The position numbers and the translations under genes are program-made. The notes beneath the pieces are model-generated. The model saw only the letters and a list, made by a program, of their open reading frames with translations. It had not been told where the DNA came from and did not search any database. From the NCBI GenBank assembly GCA_018001935.1, contig JAGNHB010000026.1, positions 1 through 64,000 of the forward strand: 64,000 nt of DNA, given 5' to 3'. This DNA is from Acidobacteriota bacterium (GTDB taxonomy: Bacteria > Acidobacteriota > JAAYUB01). Below, one piece after another: positions 36,797 through 46,051 of this stretch (the stretch's first letter is position 1; each line of letters begins with the position of its first letter).

Positions 36797-38541
36797 GTGG
36801 ATTCCCCCTTGTCGCGGGTCGGCAGCACGATGACAAAGCAGGCCCCGGGTTTGTACTCGGGGTCCACGTAGATCCGGCCGCCGTAGCTGTTGACGATGGT
36901 GTAGGATATGGAGAGGCCCAGCCCCATCCCCCGCTCCTTGTCGCTGGAGAACGGGTAGAAGATGGTGTCGAGCTTCGTGGTTTCGATGCCCAGGCCCTCG
37001 TCCATGACGCGGACGGTCACCTGGTCGTCGCCGGGCTGGATCTCGATGGTCACGACACCCCGGAACCCCATGGCCTCACAGGCGTTCTTGATCACGTTGA
37101 AGAAAACCTGCTTGATCCGGGACGGGTTCCCCAGCATGGGGACCGGGACCTCGTTGCCGACCACGTGGATCCGGCAGTCGGAGTCCTGGAGAAACGCCGC
37201 CTCGATGGAGAGGAGGGTGTCGTCGATGACGTCGTTGAGCAGGTACTCGGTGGTGTCGCTCTCGTCGACCCGGGAGAGGTGGGTCAGGCGGTCGGTGATG
37301 TTGCCGAGGTGCCGGATCTCGCTGTTGAGAAGGTCGATGTACTTCGGGGCCGAATCGGGGTCGTTCTCCAGGGCCCAGAGACAGTTCTTGATCACCCGGA
37401 TGGGGTTGTTGATCTCGTGGAGGATGCCGGCGGTGACCTTGCCGGCGGTGGCCATCTTGGCCATGAGGATCATCCGCTTCTCGATGTCCTCCCGTCGGCT
37501 CTCCTCGGTGCGAATCCGCCGGATCATGTGGTTGTAGTTCCGCTGCAGGAGGGTGATCTCGTCGTTCTCGTCCTCCCCGCACTCCGTCAGGTTCGACCCC
37601 CGGGAGGCGTTCTCGTCGATCAGGCTGGAGAGTCTGCGGATCCTTCGGAGTACGCGGCGCTCGAAGGTCCAGACCAGGAGGAACAGGACCAGGGAGAACG
37701 AGACGACCAGGGCGACGATGTAGGCGAGCGTCGAGTTGAAGATGACGAAGAACAGGGTCCGCCCGACCTCGGTGCGGAGGAAGACGACCGGTTTGCCCCG
37801 GAGGTCCCGGAGGGGGTAGGTCAGGACCATCCGGTCGGAGAGGATCTCGGTCCGGGGGGCGGGGTTCGCTTCCGCGGCGGCCGGGGTTTCCTCCGGGGCG
37901 ATGTGGACTTCGCGGCGGAGGATGTCGTAAACCGCCCGGAACAGCCTGGGCCCGATCCGGCGCCCCACGAGGAGGTTCCCCCGCGGCGGGCCGGTCAGGT
38001 CGCTCCGGAGGATGGGGTTTAAGCACAGGAAGAACGGGCCGTCGGAAAGGTGGACGAAACCCGACCGGGTCAAGGTTTCCCGGCGCTTCAGGATGGCCTG
38101 GATGGTGTCGTCGGGGGTGTAGGGCCCGATGACGTCCTTCCCCTTCTCGTCCCGACGGTAGCGGGAGTAGAGGACCTCGCCCCGGGAGTCGACGACGATG
38201 ATCAGGTCGAGGTCCGATTGGGTGAAGGCGGTGTTCGGGAAAGCCACCCGCTCGAAATCGCCCGTCCAGTTCACCGAGGCCTCGTACAGGTCATCCCAGG
38301 CCGACCAGTCGGCGGCGATGACCTGGCAGCTCTTGAGGACGTAGTCGATGGAGGTGTAGATCTGCTGGATGAGCTGGTCCCCGAACTCCTTTTCCATGTT
38401 GATGAAGGCAGGGTGGAGGAACACCGCCAGCAGGAGGACGGAGAGGGCGGTGAAGATGGAGAAAACCCAGATCGGAAGCCGGATGATCCGGCTGAGGATG
38501 GAACGTGAGCAGGGCCTGGGGGGCGGTGCGGGGATGTTCAT
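36793..38541 (-). CDS. Membrane sensor histidine kinase with CHASE4-like sensor and HAMP
   Basis: A 582-residue kinase. Membrane helices at about 19-43 and 255-280 frame an extracytoplasmic sensor (about 45-255) with the DWSAWDDLYEAS motif of CHASE4 domains. HAMP (about 281-335) leads to a HisKA of the HEINNP type (H375, ILHEINNPIRVIKN) and an ATPase domain with N (FFNVIKNACEAM), G1 (DEGLGIE) and G2 (GMGLGLS) boxes. It overlaps the downstream regulator gene by 4 nt, so they form a two-component pair. The ligand cannot be inferred. Confidence 0.9.
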   Translation of the reverse strand: MNIPAPPPRPCSRSILSRIIRLPIWVFSIFTALSVLLLAVFLHPAFINMEKEFGDQLIQQIYTSIDYVLKSCQVIAADWSAWDDLYEASVNWTGDFERVAFPNTAFTQSDLDLIIVVDSRGEVLYSRYRRDEKGKDVIGPYTPDDTIQAILKRRETLTRSGFVHLSDGPFFLCLNPILRSDLTGPPRGNLLVGRRIGPRLFRAVYDILRREVHIAPEETPAAAEANPAPRTEILSDRMVLTYPLRDLRGKPVVFLRTEVGRTLFFVIFNSTLAYIVALVVSFSLVLFLLVWTFERRVLRRIRRLSSLIDENASRGSNLTECGEDENDEITLLQRNYNHMIRRIRTEESRREDIEKRMILMAKMATAGKVTAGILHEINNPIRVIKNCLWALENDPDSAPKYIDLLNSEIRHLGNITDRLTHLSRVDESDTTEYLLNDVIDDTLLSIEAAFLQDSDCRIHVVGNEVPVPMLGNPSRIKQVFFNVIKNACEAMGFRGVVTIEIQPGDDQVTVRVMDEGLGIETTKLDTIFYPFSSDKERGMGLGLSISYTIVNSYGGRIYVDPEYKPGACFVIVLPTRDKGEST

Positions 38542-38572
38542 CGGGCCTCTCCATCTCCGGGCCGGGGTGGGC

Positions 38573-39457
38573 TCAGGGCCCGTTTCCCGGCTCCGGTTCC
38601 CGCTCCAGGAGCTGCCGGGCTTCGAGCAGGGACGCCCGGTGCTCGTCGGTGGGTCGAGGGTAGTGCAGGTCGAGCTTTTTCAGGTTCCGGACGATGATGT
38701 CAGCCACGGTCAGCCGGGTGAACCACTTGTTGTCCGCCGGGATGACGTGCCAGGGGGCCCACGGCGTGCTGGTGCGGGTGAAGACGTCCCCGTAGGCCGC
38801 CATGTAGTCTTTCCAGTGAGCCCGCTCCGCGACGTCGGAGCCCGAGAACTTCCAGTTCTTCTCCGGCGTGTCGATCCGCTCGAGGAAACGCCGTTTCTGT
38901 TCGGCCTTCGAGAGGTGGAGAAAGAACTTCAGGATGATCACGCCGTTGTTGACGAGGTAGCGCTCGAAGTGGTTGATGTCCTCGAACCGGCGTTTCCAGA
39001 GGGCGTCGCCCGAAGGGCGCGGCGGAAGGTTCTGGGATTTGAGGATCCGGGGGTGGACGCGGACCACCAGGACCTCCTCGTAATAAGACCGGTTGAAGAT
39101 GCCGATTCGCCCCCGCTCCGGGAGTGCCTTGTGGCACCGCCAGAGGAAATCGTGGTCCAGTTCCTCGGCGGAGGGCGCCTTGAAACTGTAAACCTGGCAG
39201 CCCTGGGGATTCACCCCGGACATCACGTGCTTGACGGTCCCGTCCTTCCCGGCGGCGTCCATGGCCTGGAAGATGAGGAGGACGGCGTACCGGTTCTGGG
39301 CATAGAGAACGTCCTGCAACCGGGAGAGCGTGGCGATGTCCTTCCGGAGTTTGTCCTCCGCTTCGCCCTTCTCGCGAAAACGGCCGGTGAAGGCCGGGTC
39401 GTGGTCCTCGAACCGGAAGCGTTTCCCCGGGGGGACGATAAAGCGCCGTTCGTTCAT
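38573..39457 (-). CDS. ppk2: Polyphosphate kinase 2 family protein
   Basis: A 294-residue nucleotide kinase using inorganic polyphosphate as phosphate donor. The Walker A (FQAMDAAGKDGTVKHVM), the Walker B/lid block (IFNRSYYEEVLVVRVHP), and the arginines of the lid (FERYLVNNGVIILKFF with ERID) match PPK2. The residue after Walker A and the overall length fit the class I/III subgroup that phosphorylates ADP or AMP. It lies 31 nt downstream of the sensor kinase gene on the same strand, and the QueD gene is immediately upstream. Confidence 0.93.
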   Translation of the reverse strand: MNERRFIVPPGKRFRFEDHDPAFTGRFREKGEAEDKLRKDIATLSRLQDVLYAQNRYAVLLIFQAMDAAGKDGTVKHVMSGVNPQGCQVYSFKAPSAEELDHDFLWRCHKALPERGRIGIFNRSYYEEVLVVRVHPRILKSQNLPPRPSGDALWKRRFEDINHFERYLVNNGVIILKFFLHLSKAEQKRRFLERIDTPEKNWKFSGSDVAERAHWKDYMAAYGDVFTRTSTPWAPWHVIPADNKWFTRLTVADIIVRNLKKLDLHYPRPTDEHRASLLEARQLLEREPEPGNGP

Positions 39458-39461
39458 GGTT

Positions 39462-39920
39462 TCACCTCTTCGGGGGGGACGCCGGCCCTTCCCCGCGGCG
39501 TGGGGGTTCAGCGCAGGGCCGGACGATCTCGAAACGGTTCCTCTCCGTCTCGCGGAGCCCGACCTTCCGGATCGGCAGGCCGGGGGCCGCCGTGCTCAGG
39601 CGGTCCAGGATCCAGCGGCAGACGTTTTCCGAGGTGGCCGTGGCGTACCCGGCGGCCCGGAGGACCGGGAGGAGATCCCGGTGGTCCAGGCGATCCAGGA
39701 CCTCGGCCCGCACGACGCGGTCCAGTCCCGTGCGGTCCGCGACCAACCCGGTTTCCGGGTCCGGCGTTCCGCACACGGTGACCTCGAGACGGTAGTTGTG
39801 GCCATGGCCCTCCGGACGAGCGCACTTTCCGAAAGCCTGGTCGTTGCGGCCGTCGTCCCACCCCCGGACAAAGAGGCGGTGAGCGGCCGAAAATGCGTAG
39901 CAGCGTGTCACGGAGAGCAT
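39462..39920 (-). CDS. queD: 6-carboxytetrahydropterin synthase (QueD/PTPS family), intact copy
   Basis: A 152-residue T-fold enzyme expected to make 6-carboxy-tetrahydropterin for queuosine or a related pterin. The zinc ligands are present as FSAAHRL (H14) and EGHGHNY (H39, H41), and the catalytic cysteine is in FGKC (C33); ATSENVCRWILDRL and GLRETERNRFEI complete the fold. The ATG overlaps the preceding gene by 13 nt, so the two T-fold proteins are translationally linked. No queC, queE or queF is in the window, so the pathway is not proven. Confidence 0.9.
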   Translation of the reverse strand: MLSVTRCYAFSAAHRLFVRGWDDGRNDQAFGKCARPEGHGHNYRLEVTVCGTPDPETGLVADRTGLDRVVRAEVLDRLDHRDLLPVLRAAGYATATSENVCRWILDRLSTAAPGLPIRKVGLRETERNRFEIVRPCAEPPRRGEGPASPPKR

Positions 39921-40330
39921 ATGGGCCCCTCCTCCCATTCCACGGCGTCGTCTTCGGTTTCCCACAGGCGGACCCGGTGGAGGCGGGCCCCGGGAAAGGC
40001 GCCCTCGAGCCGATCGACGATGTACAGGACCAGGGCCTCGGGGGTGGGGAGGGCATGCGCGAAACGCGGGATGTCCTGGTTGAGGTAGCGGTTTTCCAGG
40101 TGGTCCACAACCCGCTGCCGGACGACCGTATTCACGTCCCGGAGGTTGATCACCATCCCGGTGACGGGGTCGGGGTCTCCCCGCAGGGTGACCTCGAGGC
40201 GATACTCCCGGGCCGTCGGGTAGGGTCGGGCGGCAATCCCGAACGCCTCCCGGTTGCGTTCCTCGGTCCAGTCCTCCCGGTAGAGGCGTGAAGCGGCGGA
40301 GAAACGGACGACTCGGGTGACGGCGATCAA
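39908..40330 (-). CDS. Degenerate QueD/PTPS-family protein lacking zinc and catalytic residues
   Basis: A 140-residue T-fold protein aligned with its neighbour over its full length (FSAASRLY, YRLEVTLRGDPDPVTGMV, TPEALVLYIVDRL, VRLWETEDD). Each ligand is replaced: His14 to Ser, Cys33 to Ala, His39 to Thr and His41 to Arg, using matching numbers. It should not bind zinc or catalyse the usual reaction, yet its fold and reading frame are intact. A strong GGAGGTGAG ribosome site fits a TTG start at 40330 better than an upstream GTG at 40336. It may bind a pterin or partner with the intact copy. Confidence 0.85.
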   Translation of the reverse strand: MIAVTRVVRFSAASRLYREDWTEERNREAFGIAARPYPTAREYRLEVTLRGDPDPVTGMVINLRDVNTVVRQRVVDHLENRYLNQDIPRFAHALPTPEALVLYIVDRLEGAFPGARLHRVRLWETEDDAVEWEEGPICSP

Positions 40331-40449
40331 TCTCACCTCCGCCGGCGACCGGGTTTCCTCCCGCGGCGACGGGGGGCGGGCCGGGAACAGTTCCGTTGGA
40401 TATCTTATACCCTGATGTTTTTACGGGCAATATTTTTCCGGGAGAACTG

Positions 40450-40478
40450 TTGACACCCTCGGGGAGTTAAGATATAAT
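40450..40478 (+). promoter_or_regulatory. Consensus sigma-70 promoter of pckG
   Basis: TTGACA (40450-40455), a 17-nt spacer and TATAAT (40473-40478) match the consensus at all twelve positions. Transcription would start about 40 nt before the ATG at 40525. It implies strong constitutive expression unless controlled otherwise. Confidence 0.85.
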
Positions 40479-40524
40479 ATCAACTTTAAGGTTCTTGATA
40501 ATCAGTCGGTTAGGAGGCGCGCTC

Positions 40525-42327
40525 ATGGATCCGTCGGGAATGACCACCAACGCCAGACTTTTGGCCTGGGTGAAGGAGATCGAGGAGCTCTGTCAGCCCT
40601 CGGCCGTCCACTGGTGTGACGGTTCGGAAGAGGAATATGTGCAGATCGCTGGAAAGGCCGAGAAGCGGGGCACTTTCCTGAAGCTTGACCCGGAGAAGCG
40701 GCCCAACAGCTACTACGCCCGGTCGGACGTGGGCGACGTGGCCCGGGTCGAGGACCGCACCTTCATCTGTTCCCGCCTGCGGGAGGACGCGGGCCCCACC
40801 AACAACTGGAGGGACCCGGAGGAGATGAAGGCCACCCTGCGGGGGCACTACCGGGGTTGCATGCGCGGCCGTACCCTCTACGTGATTCCCTTCAGCATGG
40901 GCCCGCTGGGGTCGCGGATCGCCCACATCGGGGTGGAGATCACCGACTCGGAATACGTGGTCTGCAACATGAAGATCATGACCCGGATGGGGAAGAAGGT
41001 GCTGGATGTCCTGGGGCCCGACGGGGAGTTCGTCCCCTGCCTCCACTCGGTGGGCAAACCGCTGTCCCCGGGCGAGGCGGACACGTTCTGGCCCTGCGAC
41101 CCGCAGAACAAGTACATCGTGCATTTCCCCGAAGACAAGATGATCTGGTCCTACGGTTCGGGTTACGGTGGGAATGCGCTCCTCGGGAAGAAGTGCTTCG
41201 CTCTCCGGATCGCCTCGGTCATGGCCCGGGAGCAGGGGTGGCTCGCCGAACACATGCTCATCCTCGGGATCACGCCTCCCGGAGGTGAGAAGAAGTTCGT
41301 GGCGGCGGCGTTCCCCAGCGCCTGCGGCAAGACCAACCTGGCCATGCTCATTCCCACCATCCCCGGGTGGAAGGTGGAGTGCGTCGGCGACGACATCGCC
41401 TGGATGAAGTTCGGCCCCGACGGGCGGCTTTACGCCATCAACCCGGAGTACGGTTTCTTCGGCGTCGCCCCGGGAACGTCCTACAAGTCCAACCAGAATG
41501 CCATGCTGTCGATCCTCGGGAACGCCATTTTCACCAACACGGCCCTGACGCCCGACGGCGACGTGTGGTGGGAACAGATGACGGACGAACTCCCCCCCCG
41601 CCTGACGGACTGGAAAAACAACCCCTGGACGCCCGAGTCCGGGACGCCCGCGGCCAATCCCAACGCCCGCTTCACGGCCCCTGCCGTCCAGTGCCCCGTC
41701 ATCGACCCCGCCTTCGACGACCCCAACGGCGTGCCCATCTCCGCCATCCTCTTCGGCGGGCGCAGAACGTCCGTGGTACCCCTGGTTCACGAATCCTTCA
41801 GCTGGAACCACGGGGTTTTTCTCGGGTCGACCATGTCCAGCGAAACTACGGCCGCGGCGGCCGGCTCCGTCGGGCGCCTGCGCCGGGACCCCTTTGCCAT
41901 GCTGCCGTTCTGCGGGTACAACATGGCGGATTACTTCCGGCACTGGATCGGGATCGGGACCCGCACCTCCCCGGACAAATTGCCGAAAATCTTTTACGTG
42001 AACTGGTTCCGAAAAACCCCGGAAGGTCGTTGGCTCTGGCCGGGCTACGGGGAGAACAGCCGGGTCCTGAAATGGGTCCTGGAGCGGGTTGCGGGGACCG
42101 GGGACGCGGTGAGCACCCCCATCGGCATCGTCCCCCCCGCGAAGGGGCTGGACCTCGCGGGCCTCGACATGGACCCCGAACAGCTCCGGCTGCTCCTGAG
42201 CGTCGACGTGGAGGAGTGGAAGCGGGAAATCCCGGGGATCCGGGAACATTTCGACCAGTTCGGCGACAGGCTTCCCCCGGAACTCGAAGCGGAGCTTCGG
42301 GAGCTTGAAAAGAGGCTGAACGGCTGA
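40525..42327 (+). CDS. pckG: Phosphoenolpyruvate carboxykinase (GTP)
   Basis: A 600-residue cytosolic enzyme that interconverts oxaloacetate plus GTP and phosphoenolpyruvate plus CO2, used in gluconeogenesis or, in some anaerobes, in PEP carboxylation. The GTP-type signature [12 protein letters not shown] (263-274, with the reactive Cys267 and P-loop Lys269), the metal motif in [10 protein letters not shown], the guanine-loop region [18 protein letters not shown] and [20 protein letters not shown] are present. Length matches the GTP family, not the shorter ATP family. TAGGAGG precedes the ATG and the consensus promoter lies upstream. The hybrid kinase gene follows after 10 nt, so both may share a message. 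Confidence 0.97.
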   Translation: MDPSGMTTNARLLAWVKEIEELCQPSAVHWCDGSEEEYVQIAGKAEKRGTFLKLDPEKRPNSYYARSDVGDVARVEDRTFICSRLREDAGPTNNWRDPEEMKATLRGHYRGCMRGRTLYVIPFSMGPLGSRIAHIGVEITDSEYVVCNMKIMTRMGKKVLDVLGPDGEFVPCLHSVGKPLSPGEADTFWPCDPQNKYIVHFPEDKMIWSYGSGYGGNALLGKKCFALRIASVMAREQGWLAEHMLILGITPPGGEKKFVAAAFPSACGKTNLAMLIPTIPGWKVECVGDDIAWMKFGPDGRLYAINPEYGFFGVAPGTSYKSNQNAMLSILGNAIFTNTALTPDGDVWWEQMTDELPPRLTDWKNNPWTPESGTPAANPNARFTAPAVQCPVIDPAFDDPNGVPISAILFGGRRTSVVPLVHESFSWNHGVFLGSTMSSETTAAAAGSVGRLRRDPFAMLPFCGYNMADYFRHWIGIGTRTSPDKLPKIFYVNWFRKTPEGRWLWPGYGENSRVLKWVLERVAGTGDAVSTPIGIVPPAKGLDLAGLDMDPEQLRLLLSVDVEEWKREIPGIREHFDQFGDRLPPELEAELRELEKRLNG

Positions 42328-42337
42328 CCGGAGGACA

Positions 42338-45253
42338 ATGGGAAACACCCGGACCTGGAAACCGAGGCTGAGTGCTCTCCTGGCAACGGTTGCGGCCGTT
42401 CTGGCCGGGATGGCGGTTTACGGTCTGATCCAGTCCTTTCACCAGCGGCGGGCCGGCAGTGAAGCCCGGACCGCCCTCAATGCGCTTTCCGACGGGATCC
42501 GGAAACAGGGTCTCGGCATCGACCTCCGGGCGGTCAGTTCGCTGGCCGGTTCCCGAACGATCCGGGGCCTGGCCGACGGGAGCCTGGCCGCGGACTCGGC
42601 CGATGCCCGGGGAGTGCTGGAAACGGCGCGGTTCCTCCTGCAAGCCCGGGAAGTCTACCTGTGGAACGGCTCGGGGAACATCATCGCGTCCGACGTCGAC
42701 CCGGAGAGCGTCTCCCTGAGCGAGAGCAGCGCCCAGTTCTCGCCCGAATTCCTGGCGTGGGTCCGGAACAAGCCCACGGCCTCGGTTTCCGCCGGTCCCG
42801 AACCGGGTTCGCTGAGCCTGCTGCTCAGCGCCCCGGTCCCCTTGCCCGACGGCAGCCCAGGGAGCATCCTTGGGGTGCGCATCAGCCTGCGGGAGGTCCA
42901 GACTCTGCTGGACTCGGAGATCGACCCGGCCTTCGTGATCTCCCCCGAAGGGGTCGTGGTTCTCACCAATCGCCCGGAGACCCGGTACGGCACCATGACC
43001 CCGGTCACCCCCGCCGACGAGGACCGGTTCCGCCGTGAACGGGGATATCCCCTGGAAGCCCAGTTCCCTCCCCTCCCATTCTCCCTTCGCCAGGACCAGA
43101 TCGTACGGTTCGAAAGCGCCTCATGGCGGGTCTTCCTCCAACCCATGGACATTCCCGGCTGGTCCCTGGCCATGCTCCGCCCGGACGTCTTCCCCTGGGA
43201 AATGGTGTTGGCCTCGGAGGGCCTGGTGGTCCTGCTCCTCGTCCTCGTCCTGGTGGACATCCGGACGTCTTGGAAGCGCAAATGCCTGCAGCAGGCCGTG
43301 CTGGAGAAGGAGACGGCCGAACTGGCCACCCGTGGCCGCCTGCTTTTCGTGCAGAGCATCATCAACACCATCCCCAACCCCGTCTTCGCCATGGACCGGA
43401 ACCACTGCTGGGTTCTGCTGAACGAGGCCATGTGCGAGATCACGGGCTGGCGCAAGGACAACAAGGACAGCCTGGTGGGGCGCCAGGACACGGGCACCCT
43501 CTCCCGTGAGGTCGTGGGGCGGATCCGGAGCCGCGAGGAGGACGTGTTCGCCTCGGACCGCCCCCTGGAAGACGAGGTGGATTACCTCGACAACCACCAC
43601 ATGCGCCGTTGGATGGTCATGCGACGGCGCGCGGGGGTCGACGACAAAGGCAACCCGGTCCTGGTGGGGGTGCTGACGGACATCACCGAGCGAAAGCTCG
43701 CCGAGGAGGAGATCCGGCTCAAATCGATGCTGGTGGACGCCTCCACCGACATGATTTCCCTGGTGAACCTGGAGGGGTTGATCGTCTATGCCAACGCCGG
43801 CCTGTGCCGTACCCTGGGCTTCAAGCAGTCCGATCTCACGGGCCGCAACATCTCGGAGCTCGAGGCGGTCGAAAACCCGATTTCCTTCAAGGATCGGCTC
43901 TCCGGCCTGGTGGACATGACGCACCTGGTCTACGAGACCCGGCTGAAGACCAAGGAAGGCCGCATCATCCACGCGGAGGTGGCCGCGAAGATGGTTCGGC
44001 ACCGGGACTGCCCCTACCTGCTGATCTCCGCCCGTAACATCACGGAGCGGAAGGAGAGCGAGGAGGAGCGCAAGCGCCTGGAGGCCCAGATGCAGCAGGC
44101 GCAGAAACTCGAAAGCCTGGGCGTCCTGGCGGGAGGGATCGCCCACGATTTCAATAACCTCCTAATGGGGATCCTCGGCAACGCCGACCTCGCGCTCTAT
44201 TCACTTCCCCAGGGTACCCGGGCCATCGACAACATCAAGGAGATCGAGAACGCCGCCCGCCGCGCGGCCGAGCTCTGCCGCCAGATGCTCGCCTACTCCG
44301 GCAAGGGGCGCTTCGTGCTGGAACAGGTCAACCTCTCCGACCTGATCGGGGAGATGACCCACATGATCGAGATCTCGATCTCCCGCAACGCGGTGCTCCG
44401 CCTGAACCTCCCCCGGGCGATCCCGTGCGTCACGGCGGACGCCACCCAGCTCCGCCAGCTCGTCATGAACCTGGTCATGAACGCGTCGGAGGCCGTTGCG
44501 GAGCCGAGTGGCGTCATCTCCATCTCGACGGGCGTGGTGGAATGCGACACCGAGTACCTCAAGAAGACCTGGCTCGATGACGACCTCCCCGAGGGGTTGT
44601 ACGTTTTCCTGGAGGTCTCCGACACCGGGATCGGCATGGATGAGGCCACGCTCCAGAGGCTTTTCGAGCCCTTCTTCTCCACCAAGTTCATGGGGCGGGG
44701 GTTGGGGATGTCCGCCGTGCTCGGGATCGTCCGGAGCCACTCCGGGGCCATCAACGTCACGTCCGAACCCGGGCACGGGACCAGGGTGAAGATCTACCTG
44801 CCGGCTTCCGAGGAGATTCCCCAGGTCAAGGACGACCTCCTCGCCGTCATCGAGACGTCCTGGTGGGGAAATGGCCTGGTCCTGCTGGTGGACGACGAGG
44901 AGACCGTCCGCACCGTGGGCAAACGGATGCTCGAACACCTGGGGTTCAACGTGGAAACGGCGGGGGACGGGCGGGAAGCGGTCGAAAAGGTGACGACGCT
45001 GGGGAACGCTCTCCAGGTGGTGGTCCTCGACCTGACGATGCCGCACGTGAGCGGCGACGAGGCCTTCCGGGAAATCCGGAGGCTCCGGCCTGACCTGGCC
45101 ATCGTCCTGTCCAGCGGCTACTCCGAACGGGAAGTGCGGATCCGGGTCGAGGGGATCGAAGGCGTCCCCTTCATCCAGAAGCCCTACCAGGTCCCCACCC
45201 TCCGGGACACGCTCCGGAGCGTCCTCGACCCCAAGCGAAAAGCCGGCGCCTGA
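42338..45253 (+). CDS. Hybrid sensor histidine kinase with dCache-like sensor, two PAS domains and receiver
   Basis: A 971-residue membrane protein. Helices near 14-32 and 295-312 bracket an extracytoplasmic Cache-like region. Two PAS domains (about 345-455 and 465-580) end in DITERK and NITERK. The kinase core has HisKA with GGIAHDFNN (H603) and an ATPase domain with N (LVMNASEA), G1 (DTGIGMD) and G2 (MGRGLGMSAV) motifs. A receiver (about 848-965) carries phosphoacceptor D898 in VVVLDLTMP. The AHDFNN type usually signals to a downstream regulator or diguanylate cyclase not encoded next door. It starts 10 nt after pckG. Confidence 0.92.
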   Translation: MGNTRTWKPRLSALLATVAAVLAGMAVYGLIQSFHQRRAGSEARTALNALSDGIRKQGLGIDLRAVSSLAGSRTIRGLADGSLAADSADARGVLETARFLLQAREVYLWNGSGNIIASDVDPESVSLSESSAQFSPEFLAWVRNKPTASVSAGPEPGSLSLLLSAPVPLPDGSPGSILGVRISLREVQTLLDSEIDPAFVISPEGVVVLTNRPETRYGTMTPVTPADEDRFRRERGYPLEAQFPPLPFSLRQDQIVRFESASWRVFLQPMDIPGWSLAMLRPDVFPWEMVLASEGLVVLLLVLVLVDIRTSWKRKCLQQAVLEKETAELATRGRLLFVQSIINTIPNPVFAMDRNHCWVLLNEAMCEITGWRKDNKDSLVGRQDTGTLSREVVGRIRSREEDVFASDRPLEDEVDYLDNHHMRRWMVMRRRAGVDDKGNPVLVGVLTDITERKLAEEEIRLKSMLVDASTDMISLVNLEGLIVYANAGLCRTLGFKQSDLTGRNISELEAVENPISFKDRLSGLVDMTHLVYETRLKTKEGRIIHAEVAAKMVRHRDCPYLLISARNITERKESEEERKRLEAQMQQAQKLESLGVLAGGIAHDFNNLLMGILGNADLALYSLPQGTRAIDNIKEIENAARRAAELCRQMLAYSGKGRFVLEQVNLSDLIGEMTHMIEISISRNAVLRLNLPRAIPCVTADATQLRQLVMNLVMNASEAVAEPSGVISISTGVVECDTEYLKKTWLDDDLPEGLYVFLEVSDTGIGMDEATLQRLFEPFFSTKFMGRGLGMSAVLGIVRSHSGAINVTSEPGHGTRVKIYLPASEEIPQVKDDLLAVIETSWWGNGLVLLVDDEETVRTVGKRMLEHLGFNVETAGDGREAVEKVTTLGNALQVVVLDLTMPHVSGDEAFREIRRLRPDLAIVLSSGYSEREVRIRVEGIEGVPFIQKPYQVPTLRDTLRSVLDPKRKAGA

Positions 45254-45368
45254 CCCCGGGGGCTTATTTCGGATGAAATCGCCACCAACGCGAGCGCCGG
45301 ATTCCTGCCGACGTTCGGTTCCTGCATCGCAAGGGGTTGTCGGCAGGACGGCGGTGTTTCCCAACCCT

Positions 45369-45866
45369 TCATTTCTGCCTGGAAGCGAGTTCCCGCTTCA
45401 TCTCCTGGAGTGACAGCTCGAAACGGCTCTGGTGATGTCGCCGCTCTTCCGGGAGGCGGATGACCATGACGGGGCACGGGGCGTGCTCGAGCACACTCAG
45501 GGCCGTGTGGCTCAGGGATTTGTCCTCGCTGGTCTCGGGGGAGCGGGCGGCCATCATGACAAGGTCGATTTCCGCCTCGTGGGCATAGCGGACCACCCCT
45601 CTCCAGATGTCGACGTCCTTGAGGTGAACCTTGATGAGATCGACCTGGTTGAGGGCCGTACGGGTGACGATGTTCTCGGTGTTCTCGCTGATGGCGAGGA
45701 AGAACTCGTTGAGGGCCTCGAAGTTGGGCGCCTCGTCCCGCGTGATCACGTGGAGGAGGTGAAGGCGGGCATGGAGGGATCGGGCGAACAGGATGGCGTA
45801 TTCCAGGATGTCGATGGAATAGCGCGTGAACTGGGTGGGAAAGAGGATGTTCTTGATGATCTTCAA
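45369..45866 (-). CDS. Universal stress protein (UspA family)
   Basis: A 165-residue soluble protein with the alpha/beta Usp fold. It opens KNILFPTQFTRYSIDILEYA and shows DLVMMAARSPE and the end strand HAPCPVMVIRLP. The ATP-binding G-x2-G-x9-G-S/T motif of the MJ0577 class is not clear, so it may belong to the non-nucleotide-binding class. An extra C-terminal helix (about 145-165) is rich in charged residues. It is a lone gene, presumably responding to general stress, with no specific regulation visible. Confidence 0.88.
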   Translation of the reverse strand: MKIIKNILFPTQFTRYSIDILEYAILFARSLHARLHLLHVITRDEAPNFEALNEFFLAISENTENIVTRTALNQVDLIKVHLKDVDIWRGVVRYAHEAEIDLVMMAARSPETSEDKSLSHTALSVLEHAPCPVMVIRLPEERRHHQSRFELSLQEMKRELASRQK

Positions 45867-46051
45867 GGGCGAGCCTCCCGGTCATCGGTTTTACGTGATT
45901 CTAGTACGACCGGGGCGCATCCGCAAGTCCGAAGGTCCACGCCCGGACGCCCCCCGGGGAGAAACCGGCCCGGGACGGGGAGGCGGATGCATGATCTTGA
46001 CAACTCTGTGAATCCGGGTTAATTTGAAACAAAGAAGGTGACGGAGGGGCC

